This document shows positions 22,312-33,689 of a DNA stretch of 64,000 nucleotides, piece after piece. The DNA is from Maratus speciosus. Taxonomy: Eukaryota; Arthropoda; Arachnida; Araneae; Salticidae. Location of the stretch: NCBI GenBank assembly GCA_963932465.1, contig OZ010793.1:254335333-254399332 (forward strand), read 5' to 3'. Numbering within the stretch: position 1 is the stretch's first letter; each line of letters opens with the position of its first letter. The notes under the pieces are model-generated. The model did not search any database, was not told the DNA's origin, and worked only from the letters and a program-made list of their open reading frames with translations. Made by a program: the position numbers and the translations under genes.

Positions 22312-22550
22312 TAATCAAATGACTCTTATTACTGAATTGAGTAAATTTCTTATATGATCAGTCCGGCTCTGTATTGAAATAAGTTTTCATTTTTTTTCGA
22401 TTTACCATCACATGATAAATTATCGATGTGGACGTATACTTGATAAGTTGCAGCTGCTCAATAAGATGAAGTAGTACTTGTTACTCGGGTTTTTATGCAG
22501 TGATACTTGATCTAACAAGTTGTTTGTTGTTTCTTTTGCGCCCTAAATTC

Positions 22551-24078
22551 ATGAAAGAAATGTCGAATAGAAGTGAGTTACTGGAAAAGCTAACGAACAT
22601 AAGTGAAGAGTGTTCCGATATAGAATCAGATGCAACAAATTCTGAACTATCATCTGAAGATGAAGCGGATTATATTCAAAGTGAAACATCTGACACTGAA
22701 GATAGCGATGAAGAGTCAGTCACCAATGATGAAAATGAAAGTGTCATCAATATGCCCAGAAAAGGTGTAGGGTGGTAAGTAGTTCAGACTCTAACGAAAC
22801 TGAAAACACTTTTCAGGAGACCGAAACAGCTGCCGTTGGTATGTGTGGTCAAATTTGATAAAAGTGGTATTCCTCGAAGGTTACCATCTACTTGTACTTT
22901 CAAGGGTGCGAAAGGGCCAACAGGCTACGCAAAAAAGAACATTATGGCAGATAATCCCATCAGTGCTTTCTCGTTGATAATAGATAACTATATTATCAAA
23001 CATATAAAAAAGTGCACAGAAGAAGGACGCCGAATTTTGAGGAACGATTGGATAACAGCATTACCGGAAATACGTGCATTTATTGGGATTTTATATGCTG
23101 GTGGAGCCTACGAGGGCAAAAAATTTAAAACTGAGTTATTTATGGTCAGCAAAGTGGGGTCCCGAATTTTTTAGAAAAACTATAGCCAGAGAAATGTTCA
23201 AGCAAATCCTACGGTTTATTCGTTTTGACAAAGAACCGAAAGAAGTTGGCGCCTACAAACAAATAAATTTGCCTTTGTTTCGAAAATATGGGATAAGTAC
23301 ATTGAAAATAGTCAAGCTTGCTATCAACCAAGGCAAAATATAACAATTGATGAGCAATTATTTCCGTCAAAACCAGATGCAGGTTTACACAGTATATGCC
23401 TAATAAACCCAACAAATTTGGCATCAAATTCTGGCTTGCATCAGATGTTAGTAGCAAATATGTTTTGAATGGTTTTCCTTATTTGAGAAAAGATGAACAA
23501 CGACCATCGTCAATGCTTCTCGGTGAACACGTTGTTCTGAAACTTGTCGAGCTATATACAAGCTGTGGAAGAAATATCACGACCGATAACTTTTTCCCTA
23601 GCATGTAACTTGCGACAAAATTATTGGCCAAACAAACAACTGTAGTTGGAATTATTAGGGGAAACAAAAGAGAACTACCCAAAGCAGTCAAACAAACGAA
23701 GGATAACATGCCTCGTTTTTCAACTCTGCTATATAAATCGGAGAACTGTGTTCTTACAATATATAAAAGCAAATCAAATAAAAGAGTAGTTGTTCTAAGT
23801 TCTAAGCATAAATTTGTGAAAATTGATAAAAGTAATAAAAAAATGTTACCGGAATCTATTCAATTTTATAACAGCACAAAATTTGGAGTTGATATGACGG
23901 ATCAAATGGCCGGAAAATATACAGTAAAAGCTAGTTCTCGTAGATGGCCCCTCAAAATATTTTCAATATTTTCGATTTGATTGCTATAAATGCTTGGATC
24001 CTTTACAAAGAAACGACAGGAATACAAATACAACGAAAAGAGTTCTGGTTTCAATTAGCAGAAGAGCTTCCCACATAA
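22551..24078 (+). pseudogene. piggyBac transposase pseudogene (DDE_Tnp_1_7)
   Basis: The transposase would excise and insert its element at TTAA. From ATG at 22551 an acidic N-terminus (SEDEADY..SDTEDSDEES) is followed, after a frameshift near 22750, by a VVSSSDSNE stretch, then by GIPRRLPSTC and TGYAKKNI. Later frames give WSAKWGPEFF, the catalytic ITIDEQLFP, ITTDNFFPS and FGVDMTDQM, and the RRWPLK motif. All three catalytic aspartates of the family are thus still readable. At least four frameshifts and one in-frame stop (TAA at 23606) break the gene. The frame ends with EELPT and a stop at about 24078, so the usual C-terminal cysteine-rich domain is missing; the Tc1-like element begins 7 bp later. 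Confidence 0.93.
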
Positions 24079-24413
24079 AAGGTACAGTCGTGGGAAAAAA
24101 AAAGTAAACACCCCTACTAACTTCTCAACAAATTAGCGTAGAAGAAAGTTATTGGTATCGAATGATTGGAAATAAAGTCTACTTTTAAATGATGTATATA
24201 AAATTTGCTTAGGGGCTATCTACATATTAAAACAAACCCAAACTTCATTTTTTTCAATGGCAATACCCAATTTTAACAAGATATTTCAAATCTTCGGTTC
24301 AAACCATGCCTAGACACCAAGTTTCAAGTCATTTGAATGATCAGTTTTGGAATTATAAACACTCAAAATTAGAGTGCTTCTAATGTTAAATTACATTTTC
24401 ATATTTTTATTAA

Positions 24414-24698
24414 CCTTAAACTGATGTTACAGCGACTTTTTTTTAATTTTTATAGTTTAACTTGCAATTTTCAGTTTAACTACAAACAGTACCGAAATTT
24501 TGTTCTGTTTGAACTTTAGTACTATCACCAGAGGCTTTTGAATAAGTGAATTTTTATTATAACAGTCCTGTACAAAAAGTTTAGTACAGAAACACTATCC
24601 TATGAGTAAATATCGTCTTTTATTCATCTTTCGATGGAACGGTCTCGCAGACCGCTTCACACTAGTTATGTGACAATTTCTGGGACATCAGTTAAAGG
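24414..24698. mobile_element. TTAA MITE, copy 1 (285 bp)
   Basis: TTAA at 24410-24413 and 24699-24702 flanks ends CCTTAAACTGATGTTAC and the complement of CCTTTAACTGATGTCCC. It contains a palindrome CGGTCTCGCAGACCG near the right end. It is closely related to the next MITE and was inserted into the spacer of the Tc1-like element. Confidence 0.8.
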
Positions 24699-24940
24699 TT
24701 AATATCTCCTGAAATTATACTCCGAATGTGCAAATTTTTTCTGTAGCAATAATACTAAAATACCTAAACATAAATACGTTGAATTTACAATTTTTATGAT
24801 ATGAATTATGAAATTAATATTCGGAAAAATTATGAATTGCAACTTACAATTTTTTAATGGATTTAGATTTATTAAGTCCTGCTTTATGTAAATCCAAAAT
24901 TTCACATTTTTTTTCCAAATAGTTTTCAAATTATGCTTAA

Positions 24941-25238
24941 CCTGTAACTGATGTTACCGGTCTCTCAGACCGCGGCTTTTTTCAATTTTTATAGTTTACC
25001 TTGCATTTTTCAGTTTAACTACAAACACTACCAAAATTTTGTTCCGTTTGGAGTTTTAGTACTATCATCATAGACTTTTGAATGGGTGAATTTTAAGTAT
25101 AGCAGTCCTGTGCAAAAAGTTTAGTACAAAAACACCATCATATGAGTTAATCGTGCCTTTTATTCGTCTTTCCATGCAGCGGTCTCACAGACCGCTTCAC
25201 ACTAGTTACGTGGCAATTTCTGTGACATCAGTTAAAGG
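24941..25238. mobile_element. TTAA MITE, copy 2 (298 bp)
   Basis: TTAA at 24937-24940 and 25239-25242 flanks ends CCTGTAACTGATGTTAC and the complement of CCTTTAACTGATGTCAC. GGTCTC...GAGACC-type palindromes occur near both ends (GGTCTCTCAGACCG left, GGTCTCACAGACCG right). It has the same orientation as copy 1, 238 bp downstream. A decayed internal part of the same family is at 56500-56620. Confidence 0.8.
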
Positions 25239-26078
25239 TTAAAAAACGGCAAAATGATGGTTTAAGGGCCCGTCTATGATAGAAGTGACTAGATATTTTG
25301 AAATTTCTTCTGCTATCCTGTAATCTAACAATCTTCAATGATTGCTTACGATGCCTTGATCAAGAAGGAGGCTCTCTCAGTCAACAATCGAATACTGAAC
25401 TTCAATTTGGATACAGCCCCTAAAATACGCTCGTTTTAAAATAATTAATTTCTCGGTAACTTATCGCAGAAATTACATAAAAATTTATTTTTAGGCTAAT
25501 TGAAGGGTGCAGAGTTCATTTATGCTGTCAGAATTGTGTACTGCTATTGAAAAAAACAAAGTTATGGTTAGTTTTAATATGTTGATGGCCTCTTAAGCAA
25601 ATTTTATATATATCATTTAAAAGTAGACTTTATTTTCAGTCGTTCGGTACCAGTAACTTTCTTCTACAATAATTTGTTGAGGAATTAGTAGGGGGTGTTT
25701 ACTTTTTTTTTTCCACGACTGTACAAATAATAACGCATAGATTATTTTATTGTTAATACTTACTAATACTAACTTGTTATATAACTGTAAATAATATAAA
25801 AAATAATTTTAAACAAATTTCTTTACACATTAATTGTTCTTTCACAATGCAGTCATTTTGACTGCTTTTGGGCAATATAGGTATATACTAAGTTTGTCTT
25901 TCTAGTGTTAAATAAGTGATAAAATAGTTTTCATATTTAAAAAAAAAAAAAAAAAAATAGTTGCATCATAGAAGCAGTAGCGTAATAATGGATGCGATTC
26001 GCTCGGAAACCATATAGATTTGCGCATTCTCTATAAAAACACATGTAAATAAATGCATTGTAATTTCAATTTGGCACT

Positions 26079-26410
26079 CTAGCCCAGTGGTTAGGGGGTT
26101 GTATTCGGAATTAATTAGGGGATAGCTGGAAATTGTTTTAATCCCATCAGTTTAGGTCTAGAATGAATATGCTATGTTTTCCCCCTCGTACTAGGAAAGC
26201 TTTAGGAAATATGTATAGATTTATAGTCAAAAAGCACTTTTTTTTTATTATTAACCATAACAATATCTTAAAACAACTAACTCTACCAAAAATATTATCA
26301 ATACAAAGGTTGCAGAGCTTAAAATTCTGAGTAAAATAAGTACCTACACTGAATATTTTGGTGACAATTCTACTTCAAAGTTTTAGCCCCGTGGTCAGGG
26401 GGTGAAACTC
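26079..26410 (+). repeat. tRNA-like repeat unit, ~305 bp, plus start of a second
   Basis: It begins TAGCCCAGTGGTTAGGGGG (A-box-like), then TTGTATTCGGAATTAATTAG, AAATTGTTTTAATCCC, TAGGTCTAGAATGAATATG and a CTACTTCAAAGTTTTAG tail. A second head, TAGCCCCGTGGTCAGGGGG, starts near 26384 and breaks off after about 30 bp. This is the best copy of the family also found, inverted and in tandem, at 5585-6232. Confidence 0.7.
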
Positions 26411-27067
26411 AAGATTTATTCCAAATCCGCCGAAAAATCTCCCCAGAACCCCCTGCAGTTTCTTGGTAGGTCCTATTAACGAACGGCGTTGACACGTATG
26501 AAGCGAAAAAAAAAAAGGTTAAAAACACAACACAAAAAACTCAAATGCTGATCTTCACAAATGCGACATTTCGATCCTTTTTCAGAAAAATATTCTCCCC
26601 CAAACATCTGCAATCTAGATCCAGGTGGTCGCTAATTACAAATACTCAACGAGGTTCTGGGTGATGGTTATTCTCAAGATGGCACTTAACCATTAATCGT
26701 TTCCTGTTGATTATCTTTCTTAACAGTTCAACTTGAAAAATTCCATCATTTTTTTTTTCAGCTAGAAACAAATGTGGTTAATTTGTATAAGTACTAAATT
26801 ATTAAATTTTAATACTTGTATTTTATATGCTTCGTCTGAAATACAAGTGAGAAATTCGTATGTTTTTCTGACAATTAAAAATGAATTTGTAACAATCTTC
26901 TTTGCTAAAAATAATTAAGAAATGTGTTTATCGCGAATATTTAATGCATGGATGATAATAATAGTAATAATAATAATTAGTAACTTCATGATTTCTTTAG
27001 CTTAATTGCATGTTAATTGTAACGTATATAAATAAAGTTTAATGTCTCAATAATTATAAAATTGAAA
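26411..27067. other. AT-rich DNA, nothing recognised
   Basis: No coding stretch, RNA gene or transposon end is visible. Confidence 0.5.
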
Positions 27068-27071
27068 TTAA

Positions 27072-27110
27072 CACTAGAATGATGGTGAGGGGCCATTTTG
27101 GCCCCTACCA
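27072..27110 (+). mobile_element. Solo 5' end of a piggyBac-type element
   Basis: TTAA at 27068-27071 is followed by CACTAGAATGATGG and the palindrome GGGGCCATTTTGGCCCC. The layout (TTAACACTAGA, short spacer, palindrome around ATTTT) matches the left end of the piggyBac at 21466, though the palindrome arms differ. I found no matching right end downstream, so this is a relic or a truncated copy. Confidence 0.5.
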
Positions 27111-27869
27111 AATGAATATATTTTGTTCCGATTCAGAAATTTATTTAGGAATTAAGTTTAAATGATACAAAGAAAGAAAGGGTTAATTAAATAACTCAAA
27201 CAGTTTTAAATAAAAATTCTGGTATTAAATATTTTTATGAAACTGGAGTAAACATTCCGGTCTTTCTATGTTAAACTTTAGTTTAAAATAATATTTGTTT
27301 TAAGAGTTAGGTTAGCCAATATAATATTGATTAATTATTGTAATTATTTTTCTTAGCTTTTTATAAATTAAGTCAATCACTGTCTTTTAAACATTTTCAT
27401 TCGTCGAATCCGCCAAGTTATTAGTGTGTCGACTCGCAATAATAGTAATATATAATAATTATTATTTAATAATAAAATTATATAATAATTATTATTATTA
27501 CATTATTATTATTAGTAGTAGTAATAGCAATAATAGTAATTTCTACAGATTAAACAAATATTGAAAAAAATTGTACTTAGTTTTTGTTACTAGAATAAAA
27601 GACCTTTCTGTCAGATTTCTCTCTATTCTAAAAAAAATATATACACCACCGCCGCCGGTGTAAATGAATTTTTTTGTGACCGGAGGTCTTTCTTCGCTAA
27701 TATTAAGAAAACTACTACACACAAAAATATGAAAATTGGTAGTATTATAGAGAAATCTTATATAAACACGCTAAAATAGACAATTTTTAAATCGAAGAAC
27801 TATTTAAAGTGATTTTCAATGTTAAAGTCGGTCAGAATAGGTCCATTAAAAAAGTTTTTTAGGAACAAA
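27111..27869. other. AT-rich DNA with ATT/ATA microsatellites
   Basis: Imperfect trinucleotide runs (TAATAATAG types) lie at about 27435-27545. CCACCGCCGCCGGTG at 27645-27660 is a small palindrome. No gene is visible. Confidence 0.55.
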
Positions 27870-27881
27870 GCTATGCATAGG

Positions 27882-28107
27882 TTGGTTAATTTTTGACGGC
27901 CGATTATCTACACGAGGGATATAGGCCAAAGGGGATGTGCCCTCCTTGGGGGTCTTTCTAAGGGAACCCAACCCGTATTTACGCATGAAAATCCAAGGTT
28001 TCGAAGAAAACCACGAAAACTCCGAAACGGTTAGGCCGACGGGCGCGATTGGGTTCGAACCCAGCACCTCCCGTCTACCAGCTTCGAGAGCAGAACCTCT
28101 CAGCCAC
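27882..28107 (-). mobile_element. tRNA-derived SINE, full-length, 226 bp
   Basis: It reads on the minus strand: GTGGCTGAGAGGTTC (A box), CTCTCGAAGCTGGTAGACGG, then GGGTTCGAACCC (B box), a body, and a tail ending GGCCGTCAAAAATTAACCAA. The head resembles a class II (Ser/Leu-type) tRNA. It is flanked by 12 bp target duplications GCTATGCATAGG at 27870-27881 and 28108-28119. A spurious 102-residue open frame crosses it. Confidence 0.9.
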
Positions 28108-28339
28108 GCTATGCATAGGAGTTTAATATATGTTTCTAGGGATATACTTCTCAAGCTAGTGGTGTGAAAACTGCGCTTATTTTTATTTTTTTTAATTTTA
28201 CTAATTTTATGAAGGGTTTTCTTTCAATCTTTTATTCGAATTTTCATTATTTCAAGAGAATTATTTTCATATTTAGAAAGGGTAATTTTTTATGTTGATG
28301 CTAATTTGTAAAACAGCAGAAAGAATTATATTGCCTCTC

Positions 28340-29050
28340 AAATAAGAAATGTATTTACACGTTACTGTTAAAAACAGAAATGAAACTTTAAAATAATAAT
28401 AAAATGATCAATTGTTAAAAGCAGAAAATATGGAAAGTTATGTCATACAAATTGTATTTACACGTGAATATTAAAAAAGTAAGAAAATCTTAAAATAATT
28501 AAATTATTGCTCGCGAACCGCATTTAATGGGGACAAATACGTCATATGTAAAATTTATGTTGTCATATGAAAGATGCCTAAAATAATTAAATTATTATGC
28601 GTGAAAAACTTTTAATAGGGAAAATTAGGTCATATATTTAAAAAGTTCAAATACTGATATTCCCAAACACTTTTAAATGGAATAATATATTTACACGTGA
28701 ATATTAAAATAGTGGGGAAATAAAAGCTGTAATTAAATTTTTGCACACGAAACGCATTTAACCCTTTCAGGGGCGGTGGTATGTTTATGTAACACTTAAT
28801 TTTAATTCTCAAATGCGATAATGGCACCAAGATTTTTGCATTATTATTTTTTTTTCATTTATTACATATGTGAAAAATCGCTTTTTGTTATTTGCAAATA
28901 AATTTGTACGTAAATTATGGTGCCAATCATTCATTTCAACATTTTAGCAATGCAAGTGCTTTGCCCCTAAAAGGGTGAAAATTACATCATACATTTAAAA
29001 TTATTTTCTTATGGACAATATTAATAGGATCTCACATTGCAAATCACATG
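28340..29050. repeat. Degenerate tandem repeat, unit about 100-130 bp
   Basis: Repeated blocks include TATTTACACGTGAATATTAA, AAATAATTAAATTATT, (C/G)GCGAA(A/C)CGCATTTAA and TACGTCATAT-T. About four degraded units are visible. The TTAA MITE at 28762 is inserted in the CGCATTTAA block of one unit, and the unit continues after it. Confidence 0.6.
28762..28975. mobile_element. TTAA MITE, 214 bp
   Basis: TTAA at 28758-28761 and a decayed TGAA at 28976-28979 flank ends CCCTTTCAGGGGCGG and CTTTGCCCCTAAAAGGG. It shares its whole interior with the copy at 41156-41366 (for example CACTTAATTTTAATT, AAATTTGT-CGTAAA and GTGCTTTGCCCCT). Confidence 0.82.
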
Positions 29051-30059
29051 GTGTACAAGTAGTGCGGCTAGCAAATAGCAAATTTGTTTATAGATTTCAT
29101 CACTTGATGCAGCATAAATAAAGGTAAATGCATGCACAAAATACTTTCGATTTATTTTATAGCAATTGCTATTCGATAAATACATACTAGAAAATTCGTA
29201 TCTACTTATTAATTAAAATAAATGATTTACATTTTAATAATAACATGGAAATGTGCATGATGATGCAATAAAATAGAGAAAAGAATTCATGCATAAGCTG
29301 TACTTGTTCCTGAAAATATTTAAAACTCGATCAAAACATGAAATATAAGTGAAAAATTTCAAAACGCAGCGCTTTTCAACCCCGTGGTTCTGAATGCTAT
29401 TCCGAAGCAGACGAAAGAAAAGAAAAAAAAATTGACACTGTTAACTATTTGATCAGGTGATGGTGGTACGTGGGGGGGTCAAAATTAGCAAAATGTTGAT
29501 AAAGTTATGTATGGACAGCCCCCCCCCCTCTCCCCGAAAGTGGCTACCTTCTGTCACGATTGCTCAATTGATTTGCAATCCTAAACTGAAAATATCTTCA
29601 GGTATTGACATTCACAAACTGGGAAATCGTGCGGTGATTTCCAATCTTTGGTAAAAGCAAAGGAAATTTCATAAAATCCGTTAAATTTGGAGCTTATTTT
29701 GAAGTAAACATTTTAGTAAAATTCATAATTTATATTATATAATGTAATAATAATAAGACACGGCATAAAATAATTAAAAAGAACACAATTTCGAAGCAAA
29801 TCGGTATGTTCTATCTAAATTATATATACCATGTACCTACATATAGGGTGGTTCGTCAGTAATTGACCAGTAGGAAATGATTTTTTATTTCTGAATTCTA
29901 CAATGGAAAAGAAATATGCAACTGCTGACGGAATTTCATTTTTCAACAATTACCGTAAATATAAATAATGCAGAAAATGAAATAAGGAAAAGCTTCCGAT
30001 TTACTAAACTAATATTTTCTTTATATTTAGGAAATTTGCAGAATAATGCTTTAATAATT
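29051..30059. other. AT-rich DNA, no gene seen
   Basis: It contains a run of C near 29519-29528 and no recognisable coding or mobile element. Confidence 0.5.
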
Positions 30060-30320
30060 TTGTTAGAAGAAAGTATCTGGATAAATTTCTATTAAACAGT
30101 AACCGTGAAAATATGGTACTAAGCATATGAAATTAGTCTCGCATTATTTGAAATATAATATCAAGAGAAAGTGCTTTTATATATTTTTTTATATTTTTAT
30201 TAGAAAAAAAATAGCTAGATAAATTTCTGTTAAATAGTTAATAACAGTGAAAATATTGTATAAATAATGTGAACTTAGCCTCACATTATTTGAAATACAA
30301 CATCAAGAAAAATGCAGGAA
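30060..30320. repeat. Tandem duplication, period about 137 bp
   Basis: Two copies share GATAAATTTCT(A/G)TTAAA, CAGTGAAAATAT and CTC(G/A)CATTATTTGAAATA. They appear to be a simple local duplication. Confidence 0.6.
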
Positions 30321-30998
30321 GAATGCAGTAAATCAGTGTTAAAAATAATAGCAATCATATTCAATGTGCAGTACATGTTCTTGTTGTTTGAGCGCGAAAA
30401 GTGAAAATTTCTGGAGCTTGTCTTGATCTTATTTCATTTCTCATAAAGCAAGATCAATCTCTTCCAAACTTTATTGCAATATTTTCACTTTTCTAAGGTT
30501 ATTAAAAGAAAGGAGAGAGAGTAAACATATTTTATGGGGGAAAAATATTAAAAAAAATGAAAAATTACTGAAACATTGTAATCCAAACTGACTGCTTTCT
30601 GACATATTCACAAAGTTATTGTTAATGCAACAAATGCATTAGTGATTATTAGTATTAGTGTAAACAAGTGTATATTAGTGTGTAGTTTATGTTAATGCAA
30701 AAATTGTTCTTCATGAACTAAGAAATCGAACAGCATTTTTCATCTTTTTATAAAGACAAAAATATTGCGGAATATGCCGTCCAAGTTTTGTGTTTTAAAC
30801 CGATTTTCGGGATTCTACAGCCCGCAAAAGCTTGTTTTTAGAAAACAATTAATTAGAACTTAATATGATATACAATCATCGAAAATGCAAAATGTTGTTT
30901 GATTTTAAATTATCTCAATAGTAATGACTGATATTTCCATGCATTTATGCATAAAATGAGTCGGTGAATACATCAGTTTTGAGTTGCTGAGTTGTGAG

Positions 30999-31036
<38 letters not shown>

Positions 31037-32967
31037 GCCTTAAGTGTTATAGTCGTGCATAAAATGTCTAATTCTAAAGTAACGCATTTCAGAGATGAGG
31101 GGGGGGGGGGGGGGTGAATTAGCAAGTATGGAACATTTTTATTTTAATCATATGTTTTATTTCAAGGAATTATTACATGATAATATCTTGAAAATTAATT
31201 ACTTTACTATTTCGATTCATTCAAATGTATAAATTATCGTCAAAATAAGAGAATTTTCATCTTTTATTAACAGATTACCGATATTTCACTGCAAGAATAT
31301 GGTATTATCAAATTGTTTCACCCACAATAATAGTATTTCAAAGAGTAATTTTTAATAGAATTATAATCCATCATAACATTTGTAAGTTTAAATAACATGC
31401 TGCTAATTATTAGAAAGTACCTCGTAAATTATGCGCCATATAAGTATTGTGTTAAATCAACTGTTTTTTTCCCTCAATCCCACCCCCCCCCCCCCTTCTT
31501 ATTTTTTAAGAACAACTCTAATACAACATTTCTCCCTTTTTTGTAATTTAATGTTCCAAATTTTATGATTAAAATAATTTCTACTTTTAATACAGGCTTT
31601 TTTCTACAACCAATAACATATATAGTGAGTCTAAAGTCAGGTTTGTATGCATATAGTATGAAAATTAGCAAAAATTAATGAACAGAACATATCTGGTTCC
31701 CTGAAGAGTTTTCTTAAATTATTTGTTAACGCGAATAAACACTATGCAGACTACCTGATACAACTATGAGAACACAAAATAGATAAAAAATATTCAACAT
31801 TTAGCCTAAAATAGTTTCATTTTTTTTTAATGGGCATATTTATAACAATCTCGTAAGATGCTTTTAAAGGATTTGATCATGTTATAAAAGAAAATCAACT
31901 CGATTTATTTTTTAAGAGCTGTTACTAATTATGTTTAAATTATAAATAATTTAAATTTTCTACAAAATTGACTGTAATTATTTAATTTAAATTATTTTCG
32001 GATGAAGTACTATTACTTATGTAATGGTTGTTCCTATCAAAAAATATGCATGCATTTGTAATAGGAGGCATTTAAAAAAACAAATACACAAGGTTTAAAT
32101 AAAAGAAAAACTCGTTCTTGCTTAATACACATTTTACCTGCAATTAATTTCAACGTGTCTTTTAAATCTATGAAAATATGCAACAAAACAATATAAAAGT
32201 TGTATAATCTTGCATTACACTGTACAGTACATTTTCCTTTCTTCATTTGTATGATGCATCTGTAATATGCGTTTATGGAAATAATTTGATGAATTAGGGG
32301 ATTACGATTGGGAAGCAAAGAGATCCTCCGATATTAACAATTATCTTACATTTACCGCCTAATAAAAGTGTACTAGTATGCACATATTTATGCAAATATT
32401 AGAGAATTTTCGAACTGAAAAATAGCAATAAAAATCTTGAACATTTCACACACCATTACAGACAACGTAGAACGTGTTAGTGTAAGATAAGTTTCAATTT
32501 CATCAGACTTCGGTGCATATGATTTATTTGACAGAAAATTAAAGTCATAAAAATTTAATAAGCAGATCGTGAAAATTCTTATGTTCAATATTTCGCAAAA
32601 ACTAACATCCAAATACATGAAACAGTGCAGTGCAACTGAGACGTATTTGTGGTTCGCAGTTTCGCAGTAGCACCTAAACTAGAGTCCTGGGTGGGCCCGG
32701 TCGTACCCGATCTGAAACCACCAAAATAATTTTCATCAACCCGCAACCCGACCGAACCCGAAATGAAATGAAAGTAAATCATGTTTTGTTTACTTTACTA
32801 AATCTAGAATTTATCTCCTATACCAATCTTAAGTTTTATTAATGAAAAAAAAAAGAACAAATCTATATTTTTACTATTTAAATATAGTAAAACTTCTAAA
32901 TATTGGACACTCCGGGATTGTTGAATAAAAGTCCTACATCGGATCGGGCCGGGTTGTCCCTAATTTT
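30321..32967. other. AT-rich DNA with long homopolymers
   Basis: It contains A37 at 30999-31035, G16 at 31099-31114 and C13 at 31483-31495. A short GC-rich stretch with ACCCGACC/GAACCCG strings lies at 32670-32765 and may be the end of an old DNA transposon. No coding sequence is visible. Confidence 0.5.
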
Positions 32968-33106
32968 CTTTTAGGTAGATTTCTTATGAAATACTACCTA
33001 TTACATTATCTCCTACGTAGGAATTTCTGAAAAAATTTTGCATATCTACACCGATCATGACCCCTTGAAACCAAAACCAACCTCAGTAAAAAAACTTTAT
33101 ACATAT

Positions 33107-33489
33107 ATAATATCACTTTTTTATGGACACGATAACTTCCGTAATTCTACACTAATTTTTTCCAAATTGATGCATAAAATCAAGGGGCATAAAATCTCGG
33201 TCAAGTTCGTTAATGGGCAAAATCGGACCAAGGGGATGGAAAGTTTTGTGAAAACCGGAAAAATGCCATAATTTCTTAATTTTTGTACATATCAAATTAG
33301 TTTAAAGTTTTTATTACTTCTAAAAATAAGGCCAAAATTTTATATATCACAGATTATTGATAAAATTAAAAATGGGCTCCAGGGGCGCAAAAAGATTTTC
33401 CGCCCCTTGATTTTATGTATGAGTTTGGAAAAGATTTGTGCAGAATTACGAAAGTTATCGTGTCCATAAATAAGTGATGTATGTATATA
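33107..33489. mobile_element. Inverted-repeat MITE, ~380 bp
   Basis: The arms are about 33107-33190 and 33403-33489. Both carry TTATGGACACGATAACTT, GTAATTCT and ATAAAATCAAGGGGC, inverted. Arm identity is roughly four in five by eye. It sits between the outer arm and the hAT-like element. Confidence 0.75.
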
Positions 33490-33689
33490 TAGTGTTCCCA
33501 CCAGGCCATTTTTGAAGGGCGCAGCGCCTTGCCCCTTTTAAAATCGGTAAAACGCGCCCTGCCGTTTTTTAAATCGGCAAACTGCGCCTTTCATATTTCA
33601 AAAATAGTCAAATGTGCCCGGAGTCGTTCTCAGCGATCGCTTTAAGCGATGCCGCGGACGCGCTATAGCACGTAAATCACGCGAAAAAT

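Larger units (their letters stand above)
24085..25721. mobile_element. Tc1/mariner-type MITE with ~210 bp TIRs
   Basis: Flanked by TA at 24083-24084 and 25722-25723. Ends CAGTCGTGGGAAAAAAAAAG and the complement of CAGTCGTGGAAAAAAAAAGT continue as inverted arms to about 24295 and 25510. No transposase is inside; the middle is filled by two TTAA MITEs and spacer. It inserted right after the piggyBac reading frame. A copy of the CCTTGATCAAGAAG motif seen at 9580 lies at about 25353-25381. Confidence 0.88.
21466..25907 (+). mobile_element. piggyBac element with nested insertions, 4442 bp
   Basis: TTAA at 21462-21465 and 25908-25911 flanks ends CACTAGATTGTCC and the complement of CACTAGAAAGACA. 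Palindromic GCAGTCATTTTGACTGC (or a shortened form) occurs near 21482, at 21684-21702 and at 25851-25866, that is, next to both ends, as expected for subterminal transposase sites. The transposase pseudogene occupies 22551-24078. A Tc1-like element (24085-25721) and a MITE (21720-22311) are inserted in it, so the ancestral element was about 2.2 kb. Confidence 0.92.

Noticed and set aside
27950..28107. Functional tRNA gene
   Set aside because: A and B boxes are present but no tRNA cloverleaf continues; the unit has a SINE body, tail and target duplication.
27846..28154. 102-residue open frame (-)
   Set aside because: It is the body of a tRNA-derived SINE with target duplications.
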